Assembly: GCA_023412915.1 (NCBI GenBank)
Contig: JAEZRE010000023.1
Location: forward strand, 62,001 to 126,000
Length of the DNA: 64,000 nucleotides
Direction: 5' to 3'
DNA from: Bacillota bacterium
Lineage (GTDB): Bacteria > Bacillota > Clostridia > Acetivibrionales > DTU013
This document shows positions 42,829 through 50,691 of this stretch, piece by piece. The translations under genes and the position numbers were made by a program. The notes beneath the pieces were generated by a model. That model made no database searches. It saw only the letters and a list, made by a program, of their open reading frames with translations, and was not told where the DNA came from. The first letter of the stretch is position 1. Each line of letters opens with the position of its first letter.

Positions 42829-43800
42829 TTACTTTCTCATTCTAGGATCAAGGGCGTCTCTCAGACCGTCGCCGAACATGTTGAAGACCAGCATTGTTAT
42901 GCAAATCGCCAGCGAGGGTGACAACAGCAGGTAGAAATAGGATCTTATTCCTCCCAAAGCTTCCGATGCAAGACTGCCCCAACTCGGAACCGGTGCGTCG
43001 ACACCAAGTCCGATAAAGCTTAAAAATGATTCTGTAAATATAGCGTCGGGTATCATTAACATGGTAGTAACGACTATAGGTCCGATACAATTCGGTACCA
43101 GATGCCTCAGAAGTATCCTGAAATCGCCGGCTCCAAGTGTCTTTGCGGCGGTGACATACTCCTGCTCCTTCAGACTCAATATCTGACCTCTTACGATTCT
43201 GGCAGTGGTAATCCAATATGTCAGTCCGAGCGTAATGTACATACATACAAGGCCCGCTCCGGCCTCTTTAAAAAACGCCATGAATGGCAGCTCAAACATC
43301 TTTTCAAGAGAAGGCTTCAATACGACTGCCAAAAGTATGATATATAACATGTTCGGTACGCTGTAGATGATATCGATAAGCCTCATCATGACCGTATCGA
43401 CCTTGCCGCCGAAGTATCCGGAAATACCGCCGTAAAGCACGCCGATGACAAGATTGACGAGCGCTGCGACAATACCTACGCTAAGTGAAATCCTGGCGCC
43501 ATACAGTACTCTGACCAGCATATCTCTGCCAAGATGGTCGGTACCGAACAGATGCGCCGCACTTGGTCTCAAATCTTCAGAGCCGCGGATCTGATCCGAA
43601 AAACTGTACGGAATGAACATCGGCCCGAAAACGGCGAGGAGGAATATCAATACAATGCCGACCAGACTGACCATAGCGACCCTGTTGCCTTTAAGCCTGC
43701 GCCAGACGTCCTGCCAATATGTGAGGCTAGGCCTGGTATTAATTGCTTCGATGGCTGCCTGTCTATTTAATGGTCTGAAAAGCTCACTGGAAAATTGCAT
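42829..43800 (-). CDS. oppC: Oligopeptide ABC transporter permease OppC
   Basis: The 323-residue permease has an OppC N-terminal segment (WQDVWRRLKGNRVAMVSLVG), six membrane segments and the EAA-type loop EYVTAAKTLGAGDFRILLRHLVPN. The ATG at 43800 follows AGGGGTG; the longer frame upstream overlaps oppB and is not used. Confidence 0.95.
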   Translation of the reverse strand: MQFSSELFRPLNRQAAIEAINTRPSLTYWQDVWRRLKGNRVAMVSLVGIVLIFLLAVFGPMFIPYSFSDQIRGSEDLRPSAAHLFGTDHLGRDMLVRVLYGARISLSVGIVAALVNLVIGVLYGGISGYFGGKVDTVMMRLIDIIYSVPNMLYIILLAVVLKPSLEKMFELPFMAFFKEAGAGLVCMYITLGLTYWITTARIVRGQILSLKEQEYVTAAKTLGAGDFRILLRHLVPNCIGPIVVTTMLMIPDAIFTESFLSFIGLGVDAPVPSWGSLASEALGGIRSYFYLLLSPSLAICITMLVFNMFGDGLRDALDPRMRK

Positions 43801-43810
43801 GCGTGCACCC

Positions 43811-44731
43811 CTACTTTCTAAGTTTGATCCTGGGATCGATGATAACGTAAACAACATCAACAAGGAAATTCATCAAGATAACAAAAGCCGCATAGAATAT
43901 CGTCACACCCATTATAGTTGTATAGTCCCTGTTCGAAATGCTCGTGACGTAGTATCTTCCAAGTCCGGGTATATTGAATATCCTTTCGACGACAAAGCTA
44001 CCTGTAAGTATAGCGGCAGCCAATGGTCCAAGATATGTTACTACCGGTATGATGGAATTTTTCAGTGCATGTTTCAGAATTACCATGCTTTGTGAAAGCC
44101 CCTTTGCCTTGGCTGTCCTTATATAATCCTGCTGCAGTGTCTCCAGCATGCTTGATCTTACAAGCCTGGCAATAAAGGCAAGAGGGAAGAAGGAAAGAGC
44201 GATTCCTGGCATAATAGCGTGCGCCAGTGTCTTAAAGCCCATTACCGGCAGTATCTTCAGCTTTACAGAGAAAATGTACTGGCCGAGTGTGGCTACGACA
44301 AAGCTTGGTATGGTTACTCCCAGGGTAGCGATTATCATTGAGGTGTTATCCTGCCATTTACCATTTTTCAAGGCCGAGATTATACCTAACGGAATTCCGA
44401 AGATCAGGCAAAGAAAAATTGCGAAAAGTCCGAGTTTAGCTGAATTTGGAAACTGCTCGGCTATAATGTCGTTTACCTTTCTGCCTTCGCTTTGCATCGA
44501 CATTCCAAAGTCCAATCTTACAACGTTCCCCAGCATCTTGAAATATTGCTGGCTGAGCGGAAGATCAAACCCGTATTTGGCTTTAAGATTCTCTACGATA
44601 TTCGGCGGGAGCGCCTTATCCTTGGTAAAAACATTTCCAGGGATAGACCGCATGAGAAAGAATGTAACCGTTATGATGATGAATAGTGTTAATAAAGAAT
44701 AGCCCAGCCGTTTTAATAAATAAACTCCCAA
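43811..44731 (-). CDS. oppB: Oligopeptide ABC transporter permease OppB
   Basis: The 306-residue permease starts at TTG 44731 (7-8 nt after AAGGGG). It has the typical N-terminus GVYLLKRLGYSLLTLFIIIT, the loop DYIRTAKAKGLSQSMVILKHALKN and the C-terminus DVVYVIIDPRIKL. It is the first gene of the opp operon. Confidence 0.95.
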   Translation of the reverse strand: MGVYLLKRLGYSLLTLFIIITVTFFLMRSIPGNVFTKDKALPPNIVENLKAKYGFDLPLSQQYFKMLGNVVRLDFGMSMQSEGRKVNDIIAEQFPNSAKLGLFAIFLCLIFGIPLGIISALKNGKWQDNTSMIIATLGVTIPSFVVATLGQYIFSVKLKILPVMGFKTLAHAIMPGIALSFFPLAFIARLVRSSMLETLQQDYIRTAKAKGLSQSMVILKHALKNSIIPVVTYLGPLAAAILTGSFVVERIFNIPGLGRYYVTSISNRDYTTIMGVTIFYAAFVILMNFLVDVVYVIIDPRIKLRK

Positions 44732-44815
44732 TACAACACACCCCTTAAAATAAAAGCATAATTTTGGCGTTATCAGAGTCGTAGTGATGCTATAAACAAC
44801 TCAAGTTAGGTTTAC

Positions 44816-44844
44816 ATAATACAGAACCATTTCTTATATTACAA
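44816..44844 (-). promoter_or_regulatory. Sigma-A-type promoter of the opp operon
   Basis: On the minus strand TTGTAA (44839-44844) and TATTAT (44816-44821) are 17 bases apart with a TG just before the -10. The oppB start lies 85 nt downstream. Confidence 0.55.
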
Positions 44845-44909
44845 CATAAACATTATAATTTTAAGTAGCAATATTTCCTAAAAAGAGCTTAAACTAGGTT
44901 ATATAGACC

Positions 44910-44977
44910 AAAAAAGGTAGCGGGTGAAATTGGGACTTCCTAGTACACCGTTGTACGCCCAAACAATGCCGCCTACC
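44910..44977 (-). terminator. Long branched hairpin with T-run upstream of the opp promoter
   Basis: GGTAG-CGG arms (44916-44924 with 44969-44977) enclose a TTGGG/CCCAA stem and an apical GTACA/TGTAC hairpin. Six T residues follow on the minus strand. It could be a third leu terminator or a structured RNA. Confidence 0.5.
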
Positions 44978-45150
44978 TGATCGCATAATATATACTATCA
45001 AGATTTTTTATGCTTTTCAATGGGTTACATAAAATGCATAATTATTTATTCCACTGTATAAGTAATATGAATATATGGCGCGTTATATGACAGGTCTGCA
45101 ATAATACCCTCTAAACTTGTATCCGCCTGCCTTTACGCCAAGCTATAATC

Positions 45151-45190
45151 AAAAAAAAATCACAGGCTGATCGATCATCCTTGATTTTTT
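45151..45190. terminator. Bidirectional terminator-like hairpin
   Basis: AAAAAATCA (45154-45162) pairs with TGATTTTTT (45182-45190), with an inner AGG/CCT stem. T-runs follow on both strands. Confidence 0.65.
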
Positions 45191-45221
45191 AAACTAAACC
45201 AAGTTATGGGTCAGTTATGAA

Positions 45222-45253
45222 AAATGGGCTTTTATCCTATAAAAGGCCCATTT
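45222..45253 (-). terminator. Terminator of the leuCDB operon
   Basis: AAATGGGC pairs with GCCCATTT, extended by TTTTAT/ATAAAA. A short T-run follows on the minus strand, 105 nt past the leuB stop. Confidence 0.7.
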
Positions 45254-45357
45254 GCTATGCGATATAGCAATATATCCAATAAAATTACATTTTTTCATTT
45301 AGTTAAAATATTAGTGTATATTCAATTATATGCTGTTATATACACAAATAGTGTAGC

Positions 45358-46437
45358 TTATCTGGCGTTGATTTCTTCCGCAATGAGCCTTCCCATCTCA
45401 CGCGTACCTACTTTTTTACAGCCATCGGACGAAATGTCCGACGTCCTGTACCCCCGATCCAACACATTCTTTACTGCATATTCTATCAGTTCAGCCGCTT
45501 TATTCTCATTGAGAGAATAGCGCAGCAGCATACCGGCCGACAGTATGGTTGCTATGGGATTTGCCATATCCTTCCCGGCTATATCGGGCGCTGAGCCGTG
45601 TATAGGCTCATAGAGGCCGAGAGACCCGCTTCCCAGGCTGGCTGACGGCAACATGCCAATCGAACCCGTAATCATGGACGCCTCGTCGGAAAGAATGTCG
45701 CCGAAAAGGTTGGAGGTGACAATCACGTCAAATTGCCTTGGATTACGTACCAGCTGCATTGCGGCATTATCAACGTAAAGATGGTTCAGCGTTATCCCGG
45801 GATAATCCTTTGAAACCCTTGTGACGACCTCCCGCCAGAGTCTCGAGCTCTCAAGGACATTGGCCTTGTCGACGGACGTAACTATTCCCCTGCGCTTGCC
45901 CGCAGCAACAAAAGCCAGTCTTGCTATCCTCTCTATTTCGCCGGTATTGTACTTTTCCGTATCGAAGGCCGCATCCATTCCGTCTTCTCTTGTTCTGCCC
46001 CGCTCGCCGAAATAAATACCTCCGGTCAGTTCCCTCACCACTAGAAGGTCAATGTTATCGCCGATTATCTCCGGTTTGAGAGGAGAGGCGCCGCTCAGGG
46101 CCTTGTATATCACCGCCGGCCTGAGATTGGCAAAAAGACCGAGTCCTGCCCTTATCCCCAACAAACCGGCTTCAGGCCCTTTCCCGCCCGGAAGACCTTC
46201 CCATTTCAGCCCCCCCACCGCTCCAAGCAAAACAGCGTCGCTTTCCCTGCAAGCCTTCAGCGTAGCATCAGGAAGTGGCTGTCCGCAGGCGTCTATGGCA
46301 CAGCCGCCCATTAATTCGTAATCGAACTGAAACTGTATGTCGAGCCTGCTTCCGACTGTTTTCAGGACTTCGACCGCTTGCTCGACGACTTCGGGACCTA
46401 TTCCGTCCCCGCTTAATACCGTTATTTTATATTTCAC
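45358..46437 (-). CDS. leuB: 3-isopropylmalate dehydrogenase
   Basis: The 359-residue NAD-dependent enzyme oxidatively decarboxylates 3-isopropylmalate in leucine synthesis. The motifs are LSGDGIGPEVV, the ELTGGIYFGERG block, VDKANVL, and the metal/cofactor region NLFGDILSDEASMITGS and EPIHGSAPDIAGK. It starts at GTG 46437 after AGGAGG. It is the last gene of leuCDB. Confidence 0.97.
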   Translation of the reverse strand: MKYKITVLSGDGIGPEVVEQAVEVLKTVGSRLDIQFQFDYELMGGCAIDACGQPLPDATLKACRESDAVLLGAVGGLKWEGLPGGKGPEAGLLGIRAGLGLFANLRPAVIYKALSGASPLKPEIIGDNIDLLVVRELTGGIYFGERGRTREDGMDAAFDTEKYNTGEIERIARLAFVAAGKRRGIVTSVDKANVLESSRLWREVVTRVSKDYPGITLNHLYVDNAAMQLVRNPRQFDVIVTSNLFGDILSDEASMITGSIGMLPSASLGSGSLGLYEPIHGSAPDIAGKDMANPIATILSAGMLLRYSLNENKAAELIEYAVKNVLDRGYRTSDISSDGCKKVGTREMGRLIAEEINAR

Positions 46438-46448
46438 TATAGAACCTC

Positions 46449-46937
46449 CTATGCCTGCTGCCTGATATAACCTATCAGTCCGTCGGCCGCGATGATCTTC
46501 TGCATGAACTCCGGGAACGGAACTCCTTTATAGGAGACACCCTTCGTCCGGTTGGTTATAACGCCTGAATCGAGATCGACATCGAGTTCGTCCCCCTCCG
46601 ATATCCCTGCAGCCGCTTCCGGGCATTCTATGATCGGCAGGCCGGTATTTATCGCGTTGCGGTAAAATATCCTCGCGAAGGTCTCGGCAATGATACAGGA
46701 TATGCCGGAAGCCTTTATTGCTATAGGAGCATGCTCTCTGGACGAACCGCAGCCGAAATTCCTGCCTGCTACCATAATATCGCCCTTTTGGACCCTCTTT
46801 ACGAAACCTGCGTCAAGATCCTCCATACAATGTGACGCAAGCTCCGCGGGGTCGGATGTGTTCAAATACCTGGCCGGTATAATGACGTCCGTATCCACAT
46901 TGTTGCCGTATTTTATGACTTTGCCATGAATTTTCAA
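46449..46937 (-). CDS. leuD: 3-isopropylmalate dehydratase small subunit
   Basis: The 162-residue small subunit is of the short (HacB/LeuD2) type. The motifs are VIKYGNNVDTDVIIPARYLNT and AGRNFGCGSSREHAPIAIK. It starts at TTG 46937 after GGAGG and works with LeuC. Confidence 0.96.
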   Translation of the reverse strand: MKIHGKVIKYGNNVDTDVIIPARYLNTSDPAELASHCMEDLDAGFVKRVQKGDIMVAGRNFGCGSSREHAPIAIKASGISCIIAETFARIFYRNAINTGLPIIECPEAAAGISEGDELDVDLDSGVITNRTKGVSYKGVPFPEFMQKIIAADGLIGYIRQQA

Positions 46938-46956
46938 TTCAGATACCTCCCATCTT

Positions 46957-48240
46957 TTACAATTCGTCAGGCGATGCTATCCTGCCTGCCACTGCCGACG
47001 CCGCCGCTATAGCAGGGCTCGCCAGATATACTTCGCTCTCGGGGTGACCCATTCTACCGACGAAATTCCTGTTGGTCGTAGCGACAGCCCGTTCGCCCTT
47101 TGCAAGTATACCCATATGCCCTCCCAGGCAAGGTCCGCAAGTGGGCGTGCTGACCGCAGCCCCCGCGTCTACGAATATGTCGAACAAGCCTTCACTCATA
47201 GCCTGTTTCCAAATCTTCTGCGTCGCCGGGATAATGATGCACCTCACATCCCTGTGGATCTTGCGCCCTTTGAGGATGCCTGCCGCAATGCGAAGATCCT
47301 CGAGCCTTCCGTTAGTACAGGAACCGATTATTACCTGGTCGATCCTGACGTCTCCCACCTTGTCGATCGTCCTTGCCTTGTCGGGCAGAGGCGGAAATGC
47401 AACGGTAGGCTTGACTTCACTGAGATCGATAGTATAGCTTTCACTGTAAACCGCATCCTCGTCTGCTGAGTAAACCTTATATTGCCTTTCCGAATGCTCT
47501 TTCGCGTAGGCCACAGTTTTTTCATCAACCTGGAAGATACCGTTTTTTGCCCCCGCTTCTATTGCCATATTGGCCATTGAGAACCTGTCGTCCATTGAAA
47601 GATGCTCAAGCCCGTCTCCTGTAAACTCCATCGATTTGTAAAGGGCGCCGTCCACCCCTATCATTCCTATAATATGAAGGATCACATCCTTGCCGCTAAC
47701 CCATTTGCCCGGTTTTCCCTTCAGTTCGAACCTGATTGCCTCGGGGACCTTGAACCAGGCCTCGCCCATGGCCATCCCCGCAGCCATGTCCGTACTGCCG
47801 ACGCCTGTCGAGAAAGCTCCGAGCGCACCGTAGGTGCAGGTATGCGAATCGGCACCGATCACGACGTCACCCGGAACCACCAGGCCCTTTTCCGGCAGCA
47901 GGGCATGCTCCACGCCCATTTGGCCGACTTCGAAATAGTTCACAATATCCATTTCCCGCGCAAATTCCCTTATGAATTTCACCTGTTCGGCGGATTTGAT
48001 GTCCTTGTTCGGTGTAAAGTGATCAGGAACAATGGCGATCTTATTTTTATCGAAAACATGATCCAGGCCTATTTTCCTGAATTCCTTAACGGCTACGGGA
48101 GCAGTGATATCGTTTCCAAGCACCATGTCGAGCCGGGCCATTATCAGTTGCCCTGCCTCCACCCTGTCGAGCCCCGCATGGGCCGCAAGGATCTTCTGAG
48201 TCATTGTCATCCCTCTGCCGCCTGAATTATTGTTCTGCAT
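46957..48240 (-). CDS. leuC: 3-isopropylmalate dehydratase large subunit
   Basis: The 427-residue aconitase-fold subunit isomerises 2- to 3-isopropylmalate. The [4Fe-4S] cysteines are visible in IGSCTNGR and CGPCLGGH; GADSHTCTYGALGAFSTGVGSTD is also present. The length fits the short leuC type that pairs with a separate small LeuD. GGGAGG is 9 nt before the ATG; a second in-frame ATG (MTMTQKIL) is possible. No T-box or leader peptide was seen upstream; instead two hairpin repeats lie there. Confidence 0.96.
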   Translation of the reverse strand: MQNNNSGGRGMTMTQKILAAHAGLDRVEAGQLIMARLDMVLGNDITAPVAVKEFRKIGLDHVFDKNKIAIVPDHFTPNKDIKSAEQVKFIREFAREMDIVNYFEVGQMGVEHALLPEKGLVVPGDVVIGADSHTCTYGALGAFSTGVGSTDMAAGMAMGEAWFKVPEAIRFELKGKPGKWVSGKDVILHIIGMIGVDGALYKSMEFTGDGLEHLSMDDRFSMANMAIEAGAKNGIFQVDEKTVAYAKEHSERQYKVYSADEDAVYSESYTIDLSEVKPTVAFPPLPDKARTIDKVGDVRIDQVIIGSCTNGRLEDLRIAAGILKGRKIHRDVRCIIIPATQKIWKQAMSEGLFDIFVDAGAAVSTPTCGPCLGGHMGILAKGERAVATTNRNFVGRMGHPESEVYLASPAIAAASAVAGRIASPDEL

Positions 48241-48268
48241 AAATATATCCCTCCCTTGAAAACGTACC

Positions 48269-48365
48269 GAGGATGCTTAAAATGAAAACCGCGCCTTGAG
48301 GGGCGCTAAACATCCTCACTTGGATGCCTTGAATGATATCCGCGCCTTGAGAGCGATAAACATCC
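48269..48365. repeat. Tandem pair of hairpin repeats upstream of leuC (family 1)
   Basis: Copy 3 (48269-48317, 49 bp) has arms GAGGATG/CATCCTC; copy 4 (about 48322-48365) has GGATG/CATCC. Both keep the central GCGCC hairpin and the AATGAAAACC-type spacer seen at 12788-12885, but with different, mutually complementary arms. Confidence 0.85.
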
Positions 48366-48461
48366 CCTTGTGTAAAGATTATATCGCCCGCCGCTTTAGG
48401 ATTCTTCCTGTTACTTACTGTTATTCAGCAGCAATATTCATGTTTTTTGACGTGGAGATAT

Positions 48462-49349
48462 TTAGTTCTCTTGTTTTTTTCTGTACTGGAGGGGGGTCAG
48501 ACTGGTATACTTCTTGAACATTTCATTAAAGCGCTGCTGGTTCGAAAAACCTACGCTCAACGCGATGTCACTGATTTTAAGACCTGTGTCGGACAAAAGT
48601 TCCTTAGCCCTGTCGATCCGGACTTTGAGCAGGTAATTTATCGGGCTCATTCCGGTTTCTTCCTTGAAAGCCCTTGTAAAATAGCTTGGGCTGAGAAATA
48701 CGAATTTTGCAATATCCCCAAGCGAAATATCCCGCTCGAAATTGGTGTGGATGAAATTCACGGATATGCCGATCAATTCCTTGAGCTTGGGGCTTTTTGA
48801 CTTGATGCTGTTTTCCCACTCCATCTTGAGGGCGCGGGAAAGTAGTACGAAAAGCTCGAGTATCAGCAGATAATTGAGGAAATCGCTGCCCGGTTCACTG
48901 CTCTCACGTTCTTTCAATATACGATTCAATAAAATTACAATCTCATTCTTCTGACTGACCTTCAGCGTAATATACGGCCCGGTCTCCCTGCTGCTGACGA
49001 AATTGAGGAAATCCTCGAGAGGTATCTCGGAATATTCACCGTTGATTCTGCTTTCGAAAGTGAAATTAAGAACAATGAACTCACAGCCGTTTTCGGACTT
49101 GACAATAAACTTGTGATACTGGAGCGGTTTAATTATGACTATGTCGTTAGGGCCAAGTGTCACAGGCTGCCCGGATATCTCAAATACGGCGTAACCCTTC
49201 TTCATATAGACCATTTCGTAATTTTCATGGCGGTTCGGTTCCATGGACCAGGTGATATCCTGTATCCTTTCGAGCGATTTAACTATGACAGGCAGAAAGT
49301 TCGACGAATTCAGAAGACCTTCCCACGCCTTTGGCAGAAGCTTATCCAT
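48462..49349 (-). CDS. AraC-family transcriptional regulator with N-terminal cupin
   Basis: The 295-residue regulator has an N-terminal cupin-like sensing domain (NYEMVYMKKGYAVFEISGQPVTLGPNDIVIIKP at residues about 45-80) and a C-terminal double helix-turn-helix (ISLGDIAKFVFLSPSYFTRAFKEETGMSP and KISDIALSVGFSNQQRFNEMFKKYTSLTP). This layout is typical of carbohydrate regulators. The ATG at 49349 follows GGGGTG. Its targets are not evident; leuC lies downstream on the same strand. Confidence 0.93.
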   Translation of the reverse strand: MDKLLPKAWEGLLNSSNFLPVIVKSLERIQDITWSMEPNRHENYEMVYMKKGYAVFEISGQPVTLGPNDIVIIKPLQYHKFIVKSENGCEFIVLNFTFESRINGEYSEIPLEDFLNFVSSRETGPYITLKVSQKNEIVILLNRILKERESSEPGSDFLNYLLILELFVLLSRALKMEWENSIKSKSPKLKELIGISVNFIHTNFERDISLGDIAKFVFLSPSYFTRAFKEETGMSPINYLLKVRIDRAKELLSDTGLKISDIALSVGFSNQQRFNEMFKKYTSLTPLQYRKKQEN

Positions 49350-49660
49350 AATTTCACCCCGGCTTTCAATCAAATTATAACCCATTGAAAGACAATTGTC
49401 ACGAGGATGCTCCTGCTGTGGTATGGACCTATGGCGGCAACGCCTGTTATAGGGGTTATGCGGGCTGCGGCGGCTATGGCGAGTATGGGAACAACGGCGC
49501 AGCAGCGGTTATGAGGGCTACAACAGTAACGGCGATTATGCTCCGGCGGTTATGGCGAGTATGGCGATTATGCTCCGGCGGCTATTGCTGCGGTGGCAGT
49601 ACTAGTCCGGCTAGTGAGGACCGGCTTCGCTGGACACGCCACCGCCAAAAAAAGAGGCCG
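49350..49660. other. Region upstream of the AraC gene
   Basis: These 311 bases lack an intact gene. They contain a GC-rich, frame-disrupted Gly/Tyr coding remnant on the plus strand (49385-49620) and the T-run side of the terminator at 49647-49669. Confidence 0.6.
49385..49620 (+). pseudogene. Frame-broken Gly/Tyr-rich protein remnant
   Basis: Successive segments in three frames read as one low-complexity Gly/Tyr protein: TYGGNACYRGYAGCGGYGEY, then SSGYEGYNSNGDYAP, then GGYGEYGDYAP, then GGYCCGGSTSP. A 32-bp tandem duplication (GGCGATTATGCTCCGGCGG twice), not a multiple of three, causes at least one shift. Gly/Tyr-rich proteins of this kind occur in spore coats. No convincing start or ribosome site is visible, so this may be a decayed gene or only repeat DNA. 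Confidence 0.4.
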
Positions 49661-49669
49661 TCAGGCCTC
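49647..49669 (-). terminator. Terminator whose loop contains the stop codon of the PC4-like gene
   Basis: GAGGCC (49654-49659) pairs with GGCCTC (49664-49669). The 4-nt loop holds the TGA stop at 49661-49663. Seven T residues follow on the minus strand. Confidence 0.85.
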
Positions 49670-49897
49670 CATTTCGTCTAATTCTATAGTGGAAAGTAAC
49701 TTTTTGAGTTCTTCCACCTCATTTCGGTTCAATGTCACTCCCTTGCCCATCTTTTCATGAGTTTCATCCCAGTCGCGGATATCCAGCTTGGGCTTGCGGT
49801 CATTCCAGCTCACAAGGTTGACTTCCTTTTTCCAGCCCTTGCTGCCTTCCCCTATAACGCCGATATGTTTTTTAATCTCATACTTAAGTTCTGCCAT
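49661..49897 (-). CDS. YdbC / PC4-like single-strand nucleic-acid-binding protein
   Basis: The 78-residue protein matches the Firmicute YdbC family of PC4 folds: KYEIKKHIGVIGEGSKGWKK, NLVSWNDRKPKLDIRDWD and EKMGKGVTLNRNEVEELKKLL. Such dimers bind single-stranded DNA or RNA. The ATG at 49897 follows GGAGGG by 6 nt. It lies 96 nt after the CpaB-like gene and may be the end of the Tad transcript. Confidence 0.88.
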   Translation of the reverse strand: MAELKYEIKKHIGVIGEGSKGWKKEVNLVSWNDRKPKLDIRDWDETHEKMGKGVTLNRNEVEELKKLLSTIELDEMEA

Positions 49898-49993
49898 TTT
49901 CAACCCTCCATTTTATTGAATACACAAGTTTTGCAGTGCTATTTCAACGGACTTGCCGTCCTCTGCCGTTTACGCCCTTTACAGGAGCACCGT

Positions 49994-50671
49994 TCATCCT
50001 TTCGGTATGCAGGACAGCTCAAGCCTCCCGTTGCTTTTGGCGTAAGCCAGGAAAACGGCCTGTTCCTGTGTCACTTCGAAGGATACATACCTGGGAGTTT
50101 TCTCACTTTCCGAAGGACCCAGCAGCCGTCCGTCTTCATCAACAAGTCCGGCAACCCGGACATTTTTTACTATCCTGATACCGCTTGAAACAGGTGCCGC
50201 ATCAGTGACTCCCCCGGCCTTGGGCGTCTGTTCCACTGTCGTTCCCTGGTTCGGTACATATATTATATCAACGAACTGCCTGTCTGAAAACTGCCATCCG
50301 TTTGCCTGGTCGGTCTTCAATTCAACAGAAAAAAGCCTGTTGTTCTTGTCCTCAGCCTTGGCAATTTTACGGCTGTCAGAGGATAATCTGGCCTTGAGGA
50401 GCATCTCCCCGTTTACAAGGTCGGTGGAAGTCCTTTTGCCAATGGCTTCGTCAACTATCTTAACCGCGTCGGGATGCACCGAGCTGCCTCCGGTTTCCCT
50501 TAACTCAAGCATATCCGCAGTAATTAAGGTATTGCCGGGTATATTCGCTTTGGTGAAGACGACTTCCTCCTTCGTGTCGTAGCCAGACGCGCTTGTTATT
50601 ATCGTCGTCTCTGCAGTTACCAGAAGTACAACGATCACAAGCGCCACGACGATCCATCCTAACCTTTTCAT
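49994..50671 (-). CDS. Flp pilus assembly protein CpaB/RcpC-like (SAF domain)
   Basis: The 225-residue protein has one N-terminal membrane segment (residues 6-22) followed by a SAF domain (VVFTKANIPGNTLITADMLELRE, GKRTSTDLVNGEMLLKARLS) and a C-terminal CpaB-like domain (VDIIYVPNQ, ILYNVRVAGL-like block KNVRVAGLVDEDG). In Gram-negatives CpaB works near the secretin; in Gram-positives it is taken to guide the pilus through the wall. It is placed at the end of the Tad cluster, as usual. Confidence 0.88.
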   Translation of the reverse strand: MKRLGWIVVALVIVVLLVTAETTIITSASGYDTKEEVVFTKANIPGNTLITADMLELRETGGSSVHPDAVKIVDEAIGKRTSTDLVNGEMLLKARLSSDSRKIAKAEDKNNRLFSVELKTDQANGWQFSDRQFVDIIYVPNQGTTVEQTPKAGGVTDAAPVSSGIRIVKNVRVAGLVDEDGRLLGPSESEKTPRYVSFEVTQEQAVFLAYAKSNGRLELSCIPKG

Positions 50672-50691
50672 GGTCTCCGCCCCATTCTGAA

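Larger units (their letters stand above)
44732..45357. other. Intergenic region between leuB and oppB
   Basis: These 626 bases hold no gene. They contain three hairpins that can terminate leu transcription and one opp promoter. The rest is AT-rich with nothing recognised. Confidence 0.75.

Noticed and set aside
44910..44980. Possible c-di-GMP, T-box or other known riboswitch before opp
   Set aside because: None of the conserved core sequences of these classes is present; only generic stems are seen.
48241..48461. Leucine T-box or leader peptide upstream of leuC
   Set aside because: No T-box core, specifier stem or Leu-codon run is present; the gap is filled by the two hairpin repeats.
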